From Chlorobiaceae bacterium (lineage in GTDB: Bacteria; Bacteroidota; Chlorobiia; Chlorobiales; Chlorobiaceae), in NCBI GenBank assembly GCA_013334525.1, contig JAAXXK010000028.1, positions 1-35,006 of the forward strand: a stretch of DNA of 35,006 nucleotides, written 5' to 3'. The notes under the pieces were generated by a model. The model did not search any database, had not been told where the DNA came from, and saw only the letters and a list, made by a program, of their open reading frames with translations. Every line of letters starts with the position of its first letter. The first letter of the stretch is position 1. Below are positions 25,599 to 35,006 of the stretch, piece by piece. Both the position numbers and the translations under genes were made by a program.

Positions 25599-26144
25599 TT
25601 ACTTGATGTTCTGTTTCCAGTCAGGATTGGTTTTGTCGAGCCAGCGTTCCGCATCGAGGTCGCCAAGCCGGGCTGCCTGCATGAAATCATCAAGCTGTCC
25701 GGTCTGGTCCCCTGACTTCAGCCGGGCAATGCCACGATGAAAATAGGCTGCCGCCATTTTCCTGTCGATATTGATGGCAAAGGTGAAATCGGCCGCGGCA
25801 TCTCCATAATTGCCGCTCATGTTTTTGACTATTCCCCTGTTGAAGTAGCCTACCGACTGGAAATAGGGCTCTCCCAGTTCGATGACCATCGAATAATCGG
25901 CGATGGCTTTCTGGTACTGTTTCAGCTTCTGCCATGCGGCGCCCCGCATCTGGTATGCCATGACAAAGCGGTTATCGGTGTCGATGGCCCTGGAATAGAG
26001 GCGGACAGCCTCCTTCAGGTCGCCGGTTTTGTGCGACGCAAGACCCTGGTTAAAGTAGGTGTTGGCTGATTCGGCAGAGCACAGGTTGACAAATGCGGTC
26101 ATCCCTGCGATCGCAAGCAAAAATAATATCGCAAGGCGTTTCAT
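25599..26144 (-). CDS. Small exported TPR protein
   Basis: 181 residues. The start at 26144 (MKRLAILFLLAIAGMTAF) gives a typical signal peptide with likely cleavage after Ala24 (NLCSA before ES). An open extension of 11 codons upstream would only bury that signal. Three TPRs follow (FNQGLASHKTGDLKEAVRLY; QMRGAAWQKLKQYQKAIADY; FNRGIVKNMSGNYGDAAADF) and a fourth, looser one (HRGIARLKSGDQTGQ). There is no catalytic domain and it does not belong to the large TPR-glycosyltransferase family of the window. Probably a periplasmic scaffold or adaptor; the partner is unknown. It ends 20 bp from the convergent protease gene and starts 206 bp from divergent scpA. Confidence 0.88.
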   Translation of the reverse strand: MKRLAILFLLAIAGMTAFVNLCSAESANTYFNQGLASHKTGDLKEAVRLYSRAIDTDNRFVMAYQMRGAAWQKLKQYQKAIADYSMVIELGEPYFQSVGYFNRGIVKNMSGNYGDAAADFTFAINIDRKMAAAYFHRGIARLKSGDQTGQLDDFMQAARLGDLDAERWLDKTNPDWKQNIK

Positions 26145-26350
26145 TGGGCCTGAAAGGATTGAGATTGGAGTCTCCACGCTGCGGTAGTGAGCAAGGGGCT
26201 ATAAGATAAAAATACCGATCGCGGTTCAATAAATTAAACGGAAAGTCAGTACCTTGAAATATTGTTTTTATTTAATGGCGATTTTGCCGGTTTTCCCGGC
26301 AGGAAACCTATGCCGGATATTGCTCTCAATACGAAATCAACAGGGCCTGA

Positions 26351-27079
26351 ATGTTTCGCATCAGTCTTGACGAATTCGAAGGACCTCTCGACCTTCTGCT
26401 CTTTTTTATCAAGCGTGACGAGCTTGATATCTACAACATTCCGGTTTCGAAAATAACCGGTGATTTCATTACATACATAAGAGCCATGCAACGCCTCAAC
26501 CTCGAGGTCGCCGCCGAGTTCATCTATATGGCCTCCATGCTCATGAGCATCAAGGCAAGGATGTTGCTGCCGCGTTTCGAGGCGGAGGTATCGGACGATG
26601 GAGAGTTTGATCCGAGAAACGAACTGGTTCAGCGCCTGCTTGAATATAAACGGATCAAGGAGGGGGCTTCAGAGTTGGAGCTTATGGCCCTTGACAGGGA
26701 ACGCATGTTTCCGGCCGGCTTTGTCGAGCAGCTGGAACCCGAGGTGATCGATGAGATGGACCAGCCGGTCCATCGCCCGACGCTCTACCATCTCATGCAG
26801 GCCTACCAGTCGGTGCTCGACAATATACCGAAGGTAAGGACCCAGAATGTTATGGATGCTCCTGTGACCATCGATCAACAGAGCGCACTGATCATGGCGC
26901 ACCTTGATAAACGGATCCAGGTCTCTTTCAGCTCCCTTTTCGATGAATTCCGCGAAGCGATCGTGCTTGTCGTGACCTTTCTGGCTGTTCTTGAACTGTG
27001 CAGGAACAGGAAGATCATCGTTATCGTCAAGGAGGGTGTCAACGATTTCTGGATTTCGCAGCGAGACCATGTCGATTAA
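26351..27079 (+). CDS. scpA: Segregation and condensation protein A
   Basis: 242 residues, the kleisin subunit that bridges the SMC dimer in the bacterial condensin complex. The N-terminal signature FEGPLDLLLFFIKRDELDI (residues 9-27) and the helix AAEFIYMASMLMSIKARMLL are hallmark ScpA. The C-terminal winged-helix part (SFSSLFDEFREAIVLVVTFL, LELCRNRKI) is the region that docks on the SMC head. The length is normal for the family. The ATG at 26351 has an AGGG about nine bases upstream. No scpB is seen in the window. It opens a plus-strand run with a DUF1015 gene 20 bp downstream. Confidence 0.95.
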   Translation: MFRISLDEFEGPLDLLLFFIKRDELDIYNIPVSKITGDFITYIRAMQRLNLEVAAEFIYMASMLMSIKARMLLPRFEAEVSDDGEFDPRNELVQRLLEYKRIKEGASELELMALDRERMFPAGFVEQLEPEVIDEMDQPVHRPTLYHLMQAYQSVLDNIPKVRTQNVMDAPVTIDQQSALIMAHLDKRIQVSFSSLFDEFREAIVLVVTFLAVLELCRNRKIIVIVKEGVNDFWISQRDHVD

Positions 27080-27099
27080 CATCTTAACCAATAAAGCCC

Positions 27100-28383
27100 A
27101 TGCCTGAAATTGTGCCGTTCAAGGGGATTGTCTACGGGCCCGGTATCATCGGGGATGCTTCCCGGCTGATCTGCCCTCCGTATGATGCCATCTCTCCATC
27201 CACGCAGCAGGAGTTGTACGATGCCTCTCCATACAATGCAGTCCGCATGGAGCTGCCCATGGAGGCGGACCCCTACGGCTCGGCAGCTGCCCGGCTTCGG
27301 GATTGGCTGGCTTCAGGCATATTGGCCAGGGATGGCCAGCCGGCTATCTATCCCTATTACCAGACCTTCGAGGATGAGCACGGCGTGTCCCATACCAGGA
27401 CCGGCCTGTTTGCTGCGCTTCGATTATACGATTTCTCGGAGCAGCAGGTGCTTCCCCATGAAAGAACCCTGTCAGGCCCCAAAGCGGATCGCCTGAAGAT
27501 GTTCAGGGAAACCAGGGCTAACCTCAGCAGCATATTCGGGCTTTATGCCGACCCTTCGTGCACTGCCGACAAGCTCATCAGGGAGTTCTCCGAACAGAAC
27601 GAACCGATCGTCGACGCCAGCTTTCAGGGGGTAAGGAACCGCCTGTGGCGGATAACCGATCCTGGCATTGTGGGTGCCGTTCAGGCTGTGCTGAGCGACA
27701 GGACGGTCTATATCGCCGATGGGCATCACCGCTACGAAACAGGGGTAACCTACAGCAAGGAGTGCGCGGCGGCAAATCCCGGCCATACCGGCAGTGAGCC
27801 CTATAATTATATACTGGCCTATCTGTCGAACATTCATGACGAAGGGTTGCTCATCCTGCCGATACACCGGCTTGTCCATAGCCTCGAGTCATTCAACCAG
27901 GCAAACTTTGTGGCTCGACTGGAGCGCGATTTCACCGTATGGGAGCTCCCTGGAAGGAAAGCCCTCGATGAGTATCTGGCAAATGCTAAATCAGGAACCA
28001 CTTACGGGATCGTGATGCCCGGCATCACCCTTGGCATTACACTCGACAGCAAACCGGCGGAGGTGCTTTCGATACCGGTGCCCGAAGTTCTTCAGAACCT
28101 CGGCGTTGTTGTGCTGCACGATCTTGTGCTCAGCCAGATGCTGGGTATTTCCATAGAGGCGATGGCCCGGCAGACCAATCTGACCTATGTTACCAGAAGC
28201 AGGGATGTGTACGATGCCGTGGACTCCGGCGCAGCCCAGGTCGGCATCGTGGTCAAGCCGGTGAGGGTCGAGGAGGTCATTGCGGTTTCAGGTTCGGGAG
28301 AAGCCATGCCCCAGAAGTCCACATGGTTTTATCCGAAGATTGTTACAGGCATGGTATTCCACTCTCTGGAGCAGGCTGAATGA
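27100..28383 (+). CDS. DUF1015 family protein
   Basis: 427 residues, matching the length and layout of the DUF1015 family. The N-terminal landmark is [21 protein letters not shown] (from about residue 27), and the most conserved motif DGHHRYET begins at residue 207. The His-His-Arg-Tyr cluster looks like a catalytic or metal/nucleotide site, but no biochemical role is established that I can name with confidence. Cytoplasmic, without a signal peptide. Its stop overlaps the start of tsaE by four bases (ATGA at 28380), so the two are translationally coupled. That is a hint, not proof, of linked function. Confidence 0.92.
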   Translation: MPEIVPFKGIVYGPGIIGDASRLICPPYDAISPSTQQELYDASPYNAVRMELPMEADPYGSAAARLRDWLASGILARDGQPAIYPYYQTFEDEHGVSHTRTGLFAALRLYDFSEQQVLPHERTLSGPKADRLKMFRETRANLSSIFGLYADPSCTADKLIREFSEQNEPIVDASFQGVRNRLWRITDPGIVGAVQAVLSDRTVYIADGHHRYETGVTYSKECAAANPGHTGSEPYNYILAYLSNIHDEGLLILPIHRLVHSLESFNQANFVARLERDFTVWELPGRKALDEYLANAKSGTTYGIVMPGITLGITLDSKPAEVLSIPVPEVLQNLGVVVLHDLVLSQMLGISIEAMARQTNLTYVTRSRDVYDAVDSGAAQVGIVVKPVRVEEVIAVSGSGEAMPQKSTWFYPKIVTGMVFHSLEQAE

Positions 28384-28808
28384 GGGGTGAGTTTCTGTCC
28401 GGTTCGGCCGCCGAAACCCGCGAATACGCCCGGAGGTTCGCTTCCGGGCTCGGAGCTGGTGACGCTGTGTGTCTTACGGGGTCGCTTGGTGCCGGCAAAA
28501 CCGAGTTCATCAGGGGCATCGCCGAAGTGTTCGGTTGTGAAGATCAGCTTTCGAGCCCTACGTTCTCGCTGATGAACATCTATGAGGGGGCGTTGCGGGG
28601 GCGGCCGGTCGAGATACACCATTTCGATCTTTACCGGCTCGAAACAGAAAAGGAGCTTGAGGCTACGGGGTTTGACGAGTATCTTTCCGGACCTTTCCTG
28701 TCGGTGGTTGAGTGGGGTGAGAAATTTCCCTTGTACGAGAACCGTTATACCCGGCACGTGACCTTGTTCATCGCCGGAGAGGGAGCCCGGAAAATCGTCA
28801 TAACCTGA
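28380..28808 (+). CDS. tsaE: tRNA t6A biosynthesis ATPase TsaE
   Basis: 142 residues. TsaE is the P-loop ATPase that works with TsaB and TsaD to transfer the threonylcarbamoyl group to A37 of ANN-decoding tRNAs. Seen here are Walker A GSLGAGKT at residues 34-41, the SSPTFSLMN switch, the HFDLYRL motif and the VEWGEK signature near the C-terminus, all family hallmarks in the right order. The length is usual. The start overlaps the stop of the DUF1015 gene. tsaB begins 10 bp after its stop, a common pairing that supports both calls. Confidence 0.95.
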   Translation: MRGEFLSGSAAETREYARRFASGLGAGDAVCLTGSLGAGKTEFIRGIAEVFGCEDQLSSPTFSLMNIYEGALRGRPVEIHHFDLYRLETEKELEATGFDEYLSGPFLSVVEWGEKFPLYENRYTRHVTLFIAGEGARKIVIT

Positions 28809-28818
28809 AATTGCGCCC

Positions 28819-29499
28819 ATGAAAATACTTGCCATCGAGTGTACGCATCACATCGCGTGCGTCGCGGTAAACAACGGCAGCGAACTTGTCGAGCGATTCA
28901 ACCACGATTGGCAGAAAACAACTGAACTTATCGTGCCGCTGGTCATGGATGCCATGAACGCAGCAGGAGTGAGGCCGGACCAGCTCGACGGTATCGCGGT
29001 TTCCTCAGGCCCGGGTTCGTTTACCGCCTTGCGAATCGGCATGTCCGCAGCCAAGGGAATCGCTTTCGGTGCCGGACGTCCGCTTTTCACGGTTCCGACC
29101 ATGCAGGCCATGGCCGCTGCCGCCCGCCCTCAAAGCAGTTCGCCGCATATCGTGACGCTCATTCCCTCAAGGCCGGGGGAGTATTATTATTCGATATATC
29201 GAAGCGATGGGAGCGAGGGCAAGCTGACGGAAATTGAATCTTCGCGCACCATGGTGGCCGACCTTCCTGGCCGACTTGAGGCTCTTGCGGGGGAGTTTGT
29301 CATCGTCGGGCGCGGTCTGGACGAATTGGCCGGCCATGATGCCTCGCTGGCTCCATACTGTATCGAGGCTTCATTTTTTACCGCTGCCAGTCTGCTCCCC
29401 TATGCCGAAAAAGCGCTCTCTGACGGTGTTGACGGTATGCTTGCCGAAGTGGTCCCGGACTACAGGCAACAGTTTGTTTCCGGACAGCAGAAACAGTAG
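28819..29499 (+). CDS. tsaB: tRNA t6A biosynthesis protein TsaB
   Basis: 226 residues, an ASKHA-fold partner that dimerises with TsaD in t6A37 formation. The first strand ILAIECTHHIACVAV, the SSGPGSFTALRIGMSAAKG block (residues 62-80) and the PTMQAMA segment are typical of TsaB. As in other TsaB proteins, the metal-binding His pair of TsaD is absent, consistent with a non-catalytic partner. The residues ECTHH replace the commoner ETST in the first loop. It follows tsaE closely. tsaC and tsaD are not in the window. Confidence 0.93.
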   Translation: MKILAIECTHHIACVAVNNGSELVERFNHDWQKTTELIVPLVMDAMNAAGVRPDQLDGIAVSSGPGSFTALRIGMSAAKGIAFGAGRPLFTVPTMQAMAAAARPQSSSPHIVTLIPSRPGEYYYSIYRSDGSEGKLTEIESSRTMVADLPGRLEALAGEFVIVGRGLDELAGHDASLAPYCIEASFFTAASLLPYAEKALSDGVDGMLAEVVPDYRQQFVSGQQKQ

Positions 29500-29565
29500 T
29501 GCATAATTGCTATATTGATACGCAGGAATGCTTCCTGCCATGAGGATTTTTTATCATTAAAACGG

Positions 29566-30003
29566 ATGTCTATGTCTCGTTCGGAGCATACGGTCACTTC
29601 AGGGTATGACGCCCGGGAAGTGGCGATGAGTGAGCTGCTTGCAAAGAGAGTCGCTGAATTATCGCTTGAAAAGAAAGGTGAAAATGTCAAGATTCTGGAT
29701 CTCCGGGGGTTGACTACGGTTACTGATTTTTTTGTCATTATTACCGCTGATTCGGAGCGGAAGGCCAAGGCCGTAACCGATCATATCGTCGATGAACTGA
29801 AGGAAGAGGGAGAGCGTCCCATGCATATCGAAGGGCTCGATACGCTGCGCTGGGTTCTTGTCGATTATATCGATGTCGTGGTCCATGTTTTCCAGCCTGA
29901 CGAGCGTCGTTTCTACGACCTCGAATCGCTCTGGTCCGATGCCGTGGTCACCAGGGTTGTCGAGCCTGAAGCCTCGGAAGGCGCCGAGGCGCAGGTAAAC
30001 TGA
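29566..30003 (+). CDS. rsfS: Ribosomal silencing factor RsfS (Iojap/YbeB family)
   Basis: 145 residues from the ATG at 29566. RsfS binds ribosomal protein uL14 and blocks subunit joining in starved cells. Hallmarks are [22 protein letters not shown], the helix [17 protein letters not shown] and the strand [13 protein letters not shown], where the family usually has Gly in place of Ile in DYGDVVVHVF. Other starts are possible: ATG at 29572, or ATG at 29626, which would give a family-standard N-terminus ([18 protein letters not shown]), so the first 20 residues are uncertain. The frame also stays open upstream to a TTG at 29515. The acidic tail (EASEGAEAQ) is unremarkable. Confidence 0.9.
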   Translation: MSMSRSEHTVTSGYDAREVAMSELLAKRVAELSLEKKGENVKILDLRGLTTVTDFFVIITADSERKAKAVTDHIVDELKEEGERPMHIEGLDTLRWVLVDYIDVVVHVFQPDERRFYDLESLWSDAVVTRVVEPEASEGAEAQVN

Positions 30004-30119
30004 CAAAAAGCATATTTTCCGGGGAGTTACAGGGCCTCCGGAGCTTTATGATTTATAAGCTATTTCATACATTACGCCATTGTTATTCAGGGTAAATCAA
30101 AGTCAGGACATTTAATATT

Positions 30120-32603
30120 ATGCAGCGCGAAAAGATATTGCCGATCAGCATTGAAGAGGAAATGCGGGACTCCTATCTCGATTATTCAATGTCGGTCATT
30201 GTCAGCCGTGCCCTTCCCGATGTCCGCGATGGTCTCAAACCGGTGCATCGACGGGTGTTGTACGGCATGCACGAACTGGGTCTCCAGGCAGGCAAGCCAC
30301 ACAAGAAATCGGCACGTATCGTCGGTGAAGTGCTCGGTAAATACCATCCCCACGGCGACACCGCCGTATACGACAGCCTTGTGCGCATGGTGCAGGACTT
30401 TTCACTGCGCTACCCCCTGATCGACGGCCAGGGTAACTTCGGCTCCGTGGACGGCGACTCCCCTGCGGCCATGCGATATACCGAGGTGCGAATGAAAGCC
30501 ATTGCCGGTGAGATGCTGAAGGATCTTGACAAGGAGACGGTGGATTTCTCCCTGAACTTCGACGACTCCCTCGAAGAGCCGACCGTATTGCCTTCTGCGA
30601 TTCCCAACCTGCTGGTCAACGGCGCATCGGGTATCGCGGTCGGTATGGCCACCAACATTCCTCCCCAGAACCTGAGGGAGGTCGTCAGCGGCATTATCGC
30701 ACTGATAGAGAATCCGGAGATCGAGATCACCGATCTCATGAAGCTGGTCACGGCACCGGACTTTCCAACCGGCGGTATCATCAACGGTTATGAAGGGGTC
30801 CGGCTCGCTTACCTGACCGGTCGCGGCAAAGTGGTCATCCGCGCCAGGGCGCTGGTTGAAGTGACTCCCAAGAACAGCAGGGAATCGATCATCGTCACCG
30901 AACTCCCCTATCAGGTCAACAAGGTCAGGCTTATCGAGAAGATCGTCGAACTGGTGCACGACAAGAAGGTCGAGGGCATCGCCGACATCCGGGACGAGTC
31001 GGATCGCGATGGCATGCGCCTGGTCATCGAACTGAAGCGCGATGCCGTGGCGAAGGTTGTGCTGAACAACCTCTACAAGCATACCCCGATGCAGGATACT
31101 TTCGGGGTGATCATGCTGGCGCTGGTCGATGGCGTGCCGCGGGTGCTGAATCTCAAGGAGATGATGCAGTACTATGTCAGGCACCGCAACGAAATCGTGC
31201 TCCGTCGCACCCAGTATGACCTGACGGCCGCAGAAAAGAGGGCGCACATCCTTGAAGGCCTCAAGATCTGTCTTGACAACCTCGACACTGTCATCTCCAC
31301 GATTCGTGAGTCCAACGACGCCGCCAGCGCACAGGAGCGCCTTGTCGAGCGCTTCGGGCTTTCCGAAATCCAGGCCAAGGCGATCCTCGAAATGCGCCTT
31401 CAGCGCCTTACCGGCATGGAGCGCCAGAAGATCGACGCCGAGTACAGGGAGACGCTTGCGACCATCGAGGAGCTGAAATCCATTCTTGCCAGCCCTGCAA
31501 AGCAGATGCAGATCATCAAGGATGACCTGCTCAGGGTCAGCGAAGTCTACGGCGACGAGCGCCGCACCGAGCTTCAGCCCAACGAGGGCGATTTCTCGAT
31601 CGAGGACATGATCGCCCAGGAGGATGTGGTCATCACGATCACGCACGACGGCTTCATCAAACGGTTCCCGGTATCGGGCTATCGCCGCCAGCATCGCGGC
31701 GGACGCGGTGTCACCGGCGCCCAGGCCAAACAGGACGATTTCGTGGAGCACATGTTCATCGCATCCACGCACAACTACATACTCTTCTTTACCACCAGGG
31801 GCCGATGCCACTGGCTCAAGGTGTATGAAATTCCCGAAGCAAGCCGTGCCGCAAGGGGGCGCTCGCTGGCCAATATCATGGAGCTCCAGCCAGGCGAGTC
31901 GATCAAGGCGTACATCAACATCAGGAATTTCGACGATCCGCTTTTCATCATCATGGCCACCGCAAGGGGCATCGTGAAGAAAACAACCCTTGAAGAGTAT
32001 TCGCATCCACGCAGGACAGGAATTGTGGCCATCACCATCGAGGAGGGCGACGAGCTCATCGATGCCAGGCTGACGGACGGCGATCATCAGATCATTCTCG
32101 CCAAGAGCTCGGGTTATGCGGTGCGCTTCCCTGAATCCGAGGTTCGCCCCATGGGCCGGACGGCCATGGGCGTCAAGGGCATTACCCTCGACGATAACGA
32201 ACGCTGCATCTCGATGGTTACCTCCAAGCGTAACGACACCTCACTGCTGGCCGTTACCGACAATGGCTACGGCAAGCGCAGCAATGTCGAGGAGTATCGC
32301 ATGACGAAGCGCGGCGCGCGAGGCGTGATCACCATCAAGGCCCACGAGAAGATCGGACACCTGGTCGGACTGCTCGATGTCAACGACGAGGACGACCTGA
32401 TCATCATCACGACCAACGGCATCGTCATCCGTCAGCATGTCTCCGACATCCGGCTTATCGGACGGAATACATCGGGCGTCAGGCTTATCAGGCTCAACGC
32501 GAACGACAAGATTTCGGCTACGGCCAGGGTGCCCAAGAGCGACGACGATACCGCATCTGAATTCATCAACGAGGACGAGGACGGCCAGATCGACCTGTTC
32601 TGA
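30120..32603 (+). CDS. gyrA: DNA gyrase subunit A
   Basis: 827 residues, the breakage-reunion subunit of gyrase. The N-terminal winged-helix part has the catalytic Tyr120 in [10 protein letters not shown] and the quinolone-determining region [10 protein letters not shown], with Thr81 and Asp85 at the places of E. coli Ser83 and Asp87. The C-terminal DNA-wrapping domain carries a GyrA-box-like [10 protein letters not shown] near residue 530, which separates GyrA from ParC, and ends in an acidic tail ([11 protein letters not shown]). The length fits GyrA without the longer tail of enterobacteria. An AGGA lies 11 bases before the ATG. The 116-bp gap before it may hold its own promoter. gyrB is not in the window. 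Confidence 0.97.
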   Translation: MQREKILPISIEEEMRDSYLDYSMSVIVSRALPDVRDGLKPVHRRVLYGMHELGLQAGKPHKKSARIVGEVLGKYHPHGDTAVYDSLVRMVQDFSLRYPLIDGQGNFGSVDGDSPAAMRYTEVRMKAIAGEMLKDLDKETVDFSLNFDDSLEEPTVLPSAIPNLLVNGASGIAVGMATNIPPQNLREVVSGIIALIENPEIEITDLMKLVTAPDFPTGGIINGYEGVRLAYLTGRGKVVIRARALVEVTPKNSRESIIVTELPYQVNKVRLIEKIVELVHDKKVEGIADIRDESDRDGMRLVIELKRDAVAKVVLNNLYKHTPMQDTFGVIMLALVDGVPRVLNLKEMMQYYVRHRNEIVLRRTQYDLTAAEKRAHILEGLKICLDNLDTVISTIRESNDAASAQERLVERFGLSEIQAKAILEMRLQRLTGMERQKIDAEYRETLATIEELKSILASPAKQMQIIKDDLLRVSEVYGDERRTELQPNEGDFSIEDMIAQEDVVITITHDGFIKRFPVSGYRRQHRGGRGVTGAQAKQDDFVEHMFIASTHNYILFFTTRGRCHWLKVYEIPEASRAARGRSLANIMELQPGESIKAYINIRNFDDPLFIIMATARGIVKKTTLEEYSHPRRTGIVAITIEEGDELIDARLTDGDHQIILAKSSGYAVRFPESEVRPMGRTAMGVKGITLDDNERCISMVTSKRNDTSLLAVTDNGYGKRSNVEEYRMTKRGARGVITIKAHEKIGHLVGLLDVNDEDDLIIITTNGIVIRQHVSDIRLIGRNTSGVRLIRLNANDKISATARVPKSDDDTASEFINEDEDGQIDLF

Positions 32604-32645
32604 CAGGCAACGGCGGGTTTTGACATGAGTCGGAAAACGTAAAAG

Positions 32646-32651
32646 AAGGAG
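32646..32651 (+). promoter_or_regulatory. Strong Shine-Dalgarno of the CDGSH gene
   Basis: AAGGAG five bases before the ATG at 32657. It stands out because most genes in this window lack a recognisable Shine-Dalgarno sequence, and it supports translation of this very small gene. Confidence 0.8.
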
Positions 32652-32656
32652 CAATC

Positions 32657-32884
32657 ATGCAGAGGGAAAACAGGCCATGTGTGGTCACTGAAGAGCCAGG
32701 CGTCAAGTATTACTGCGCCTGTACAAAGAGCGCAAACTGGCCCTATTGCGACGGAAGCCATGCGGGAAGCGGCATCTCTCCCTATCAGGTCGAGATCGAA
32801 GAGGCCAGGAAAGTAGCCATATGCGGTTGCGGTAAATCGGCAAAAATGCCCATCTGCGACGGCGCCCACAAGGCATTGCATTGA
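32657..32884 (+). CDS. Dual CDGSH-type iron-sulfur protein
   Basis: 75 residues holding two complete CDGSH motifs, each a 3-Cys/1-His ligand set for a 2Fe-2S cluster: C20, C22, C31, H35 (CAC...PYCDGSH) and C56, C58, C67, H71 (CGC...PICDGAH). It fits the small bacterial double-CDGSH group related to mitoNEET. The exact redox role is not known. No signal or membrane segment is seen, so it is probably cytoplasmic. It has the clearest ribosome binding site in the window. It lies between gyrA and pyrG with 53 and 41 bp gaps, so it may be co-transcribed with either; no functional link is evident. Confidence 0.93.
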   Translation: MQRENRPCVVTEEPGVKYYCACTKSANWPYCDGSHAGSGISPYQVEIEEARKVAICGCGKSAKMPICDGAHKALH

Positions 32885-32925
32885 AAGACAACGAATTGAT
32901 TATCACATAAATCATCACAAGACGT

Positions 32926-34623
32926 ATGGCGCGCCCGAAGAACGTAAAGCATATTTTTGTAACCGGAGGAGTCATCTCTTCACTCGGCAAGGGCATCTTG
33001 TCCGCGTCGCTGGGTCTGTTGCTCAAGTCCCGTGGATTGCGTGTCGCGATACAGAAGTACGATCCATACATCAACGTCGATCCCGGAACCATGTCGCCTT
33101 ACCAGCACGGTGAGGTATACGTAACCGACGATGGTGCCGAGACAGACCTCGACCTTGGCCATTACGAGCGCTTTCTCGACGAGCCTACTTCGCAGGCCTC
33201 CAACCTCACGATGGGCCGCGTCTACAAGGCGGTGATCGACAAGGAGCGTCGCGGCGAATATCTCGGCGGCACGGTACAGGTAGTGCCCCATGTCATCGAC
33301 GAGATCAAGGAGAAGATGAACGACCTGGCCAAGAACGGCGGCCTGGACGTGCTCATCACCGAAATCGGCGGGACGATCGGCGATATCGAATCGCTTCCTT
33401 TCCTTGAAGCCATGCGGCAGCTCAAGCTCGAACTTGGCGAACGCAACCTGCTGAACATCCACCTGACCTTTGTGCCATACATCAAGGCGGCTTGCGAACT
33501 GAAAACCAAGCCGACACAGCACAGCGTCAAAATGTTGCTGGAAACAGGTATCCAGCCGGACATCCTGGTCTGCAGGAGCGAGAAGCCGCTGTCGAGGGAG
33601 ATCAAGAACAAGGTCGGCCACTTCTGCAACGTACACGATCAGGACGTAATCGGACTGAACGACTGCGAAACCATCTATGAAGTGCCGCTCATGCTGCTCC
33701 GGGAGCAGCTCGACCTGAGGGTCATGAAGAAGCTTGGCCTGAAGAAGTTCAGGGAGCCGAACCTGGACTACTGGCGGGAGTTCTGTGAAAAGGTCAAGCA
33801 TCCCAAGGACGGCGAAATCACCATCGGCATCTGCGGCAAGTACACGGAGTATCCCGATGCCTACAAGTCTATCCTCGAATCGTTCATCCATGCCGGAGCC
33901 AGCAACGATGTCAAGGTTTCAGTGAAGCTGCTCAGGGCGGAAGACGCCGAGGATCCTTCATTCAACCTTGCCAAGGTATTTGATGGTGTCAGCGGCCTGC
34001 TGGTCGCCCCGGGATTCGGTGACCGGGGTATTGAAGGCAAGGTGCAGTTCATCCGGTACGCCCGTGAAAAAAACATTCCGTTTTTCGGTATCTGCCTCGG
34101 TATGCAGTGCGCCACCATCGAGTTCGCCAGAAACGTGTGCGGCATGCAGGATGCAAATTCGACCGAATTCAACAAACGGGCGCGTTTTCCGGTCATCGAC
34201 CTCATGGAGCACCAGAAGAAGGTCAAGGAGAAGGGCGGCACCATGCGTCTCGGCAGCTATCCCTGTATCATCAGGGAGGGTTCAAAGGCGTATGACGTAT
34301 ACAGGAAGTTCCTTATCAACGAACGCCACCGCCATCGCTACGAGTTCAACAACCAGTACCGCAAGGCACTGGAGGAGAAAGGCATGATCTTTTCCGGCAC
34401 CTCTCCGAACGGAGAGCTTGTGGAGATCATCGAGCTGAAGGATCATCGCTGGTTTGTGGCCGTACAGTTCCACCCTGAGCTGAAATCGAGGGTACAGAAG
34501 GTACACCCATTGTTCAGCGGATTCGTCGCCGCAGCAAAGGACTACGCCCAGGGCAAACGCCAGCTGACACTCGAGGTCGAAATGCCCCGGCTCTCTCCTG
34601 CGGAACTGGAAGGCGCCGGGTGA
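32926..34623 (+). CDS. pyrG: CTP synthase
   Basis: 565 residues. It converts UTP, ATP and glutamine to CTP. The N-terminal amidoligase domain has [12 protein letters not shown] (residues 12-23) with the ATP-binding P-loop, followed by [19 protein letters not shown] and [11 protein letters not shown]. The C-terminal class I glutaminase has Cys390 in GICLGMQ, and His516 with Glu518 in FHPELKSR, a complete triad. The length is slightly above the usual 535-550 because of a C-terminal extension after [10 protein letters not shown]. Start at 32926 ([15 protein letters not shown]) by family alignment; no Shine-Dalgarno sequence is seen. Regulation by GTP and CTP is known for the family. A strong terminator follows. 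Confidence 0.97.
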   Translation: MARPKNVKHIFVTGGVISSLGKGILSASLGLLLKSRGLRVAIQKYDPYINVDPGTMSPYQHGEVYVTDDGAETDLDLGHYERFLDEPTSQASNLTMGRVYKAVIDKERRGEYLGGTVQVVPHVIDEIKEKMNDLAKNGGLDVLITEIGGTIGDIESLPFLEAMRQLKLELGERNLLNIHLTFVPYIKAACELKTKPTQHSVKMLLETGIQPDILVCRSEKPLSREIKNKVGHFCNVHDQDVIGLNDCETIYEVPLMLLREQLDLRVMKKLGLKKFREPNLDYWREFCEKVKHPKDGEITIGICGKYTEYPDAYKSILESFIHAGASNDVKVSVKLLRAEDAEDPSFNLAKVFDGVSGLLVAPGFGDRGIEGKVQFIRYAREKNIPFFGICLGMQCATIEFARNVCGMQDANSTEFNKRARFPVIDLMEHQKKVKEKGGTMRLGSYPCIIREGSKAYDVYRKFLINERHRHRYEFNNQYRKALEEKGMIFSGTSPNGELVEIIELKDHRWFVAVQFHPELKSRVQKVHPLFSGFVAAAKDYAQGKRQLTLEVEMPRLSPAELEGAG

Positions 34624-34649
34624 GCGTTAAGGACAGGAGCGATCTTTTT

Positions 34650-34681
34650 GAGCGGCGCCTTGAGGGTGCCGCTCTTTTTTT
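34650..34681 (+). terminator. Rho-independent terminator after pyrG
   Basis: A 10-bp stem (34650-34659 with 34665-34674, one G-T pair) and a 5-nt loop TTGAG, followed by seven T (34675-34681). It begins 27 bases after the pyrG stop. Confidence 0.93.
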
Positions 34682-35006
34682 AGGGGGAAGAGCAGGGAAA
34701 AGAGAGCGGAGAAGAGCGGTTAAGAGCGGGGAAAGAGCTTAATGGACGTTATGGACGTGATGGACTGGATGGACGGAATGTAAGAATGGACCGCAAGAGA
34801 GGCTCTTCGTCCATAAAGTCCATAAAGTCCATAGCGTCCATCCAGTCCATGCCGTCCATTCTTACACTCTTCCCCCTCTTTTTTGAAAGAAAAAGGAGAA
34901 AAGGTGAGAAAGGGTTTGGAAGTAATAGGGTGAGTTGGTACATTAGGAACCTTCACTTGAGAACGGTAACGAACGAGAGTGATTAAAGGCCCGAAAGGGT
35001 TCTGTT
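34682..35006. other. Non-coding tail of the window
   Basis: No convincing gene. It begins with a purine-rich run built from AAGAGCGG-like pieces (34686-34738), then the 9-bp satellite foldback, then a pyrimidine-to-purine switch (34867-34920) and about 80 bp of unremarkable sequence. Open frames here only read the satellite as Met-Asp-x repeats. Confidence 0.7.
34742..34866. repeat. Inverted pair of 9-bp tandem repeats (ATGGACNNN / NNNGTCCAT)
   Basis: The left arm has ATGGAC at 34742, 34751, 34760 and 34769 (exact 9-bp period) and again at 34786. The right arm has GTCCAT at 34809, 34818, 34827, 34836, 34845 and 34854. The arms also share an exact 13-bp inverted match, 34779-34791 against 34854-34866, and a small central hairpin (AAGAG at 34795-34799 with CTCTT at 34803-34807). 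The whole can fold back on itself in DNA or RNA. Confidence 0.9.

Noticed and set aside
30402-32087. A 561-codon minus-strand open frame inside gyrA, and a similar 303-codon frame inside pyrG (32980-33891).
   Set aside because: Both lie wholly antisense to well-identified genes and reflect codon bias. They have no motifs of their own.
34720-34986. Small frames encoding Met-Asp-x or Ser-Ile-x repeats on both strands.
   Set aside because: The peptide repeat is simply the 9-bp satellite read in frame. No ribosome binding site or homology is visible.

Overview
The window looks like a chromosomal segment of a green sulfur bacterium (Chlorobiaceae, probably Chlorobium sensu lato). This placement is an inference from the character of the housekeeping proteins, the moderate GC content, the rarity of Shine-Dalgarno sequences and the local gene set. 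The species cannot be fixed from the sequence alone.

Region 1 (1-20468) is the striking part. Ten paralogous genes lie head to tail on the minus strand, transcribed from about 20.5 kb toward position 1, with 24-109 bp between genes. The tenth gene runs off the left edge. Each encodes a soluble-looking protein made of an N-terminal TPR solenoid (7 to 17 canonical 34-residue repeats plus one degenerate repeat) and a C-terminal domain of about 280 residues resembling the GT-B / glycosyltransferase family 9 (heptosyltransferase-like) domain. The genes differ almost only by whole 34-codon units, so the length is close to 625 + 34(n-9) residues for n repeats. They share exact or near-exact blocks, including a perfect 1448-bp direct repeat, which indicates recent duplication or gene conversion. 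All ten start codons follow a conserved AAC-N7-ATG leader with no Shine-Dalgarno sequence. This is the best candidate for an undescribed system: a tandem, recombining repertoire of TPR-glycosyltransferases.

Region 2 (20469-26350) holds ordinary genes in mixed orientation: a TIGR01777 sugar-nucleotide-epimerase-like protein, a small RRM RNA-binding protein, an amtB plus P-II ammonium uptake and sensing pair with a good sigma-70 promoter and a strong terminator, a papain-like C1 protease, and a small exported TPR protein.

Region 3 (26351-34681) is a plus-strand housekeeping run: scpA, a DUF1015 gene, tsaE, tsaB, rsfS, gyrA, a dual-CDGSH iron-sulfur protein and pyrG, ending in a strong terminator. 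It covers chromosome segregation (ScpA, GyrA), tRNA t6A modification (TsaE, TsaB), ribosome silencing (RsfS) and CTP synthesis (PyrG).

Region 4 (34682-35006) is non-coding. It carries a 9-bp-period satellite arranged as an inverted pair able to fold back.
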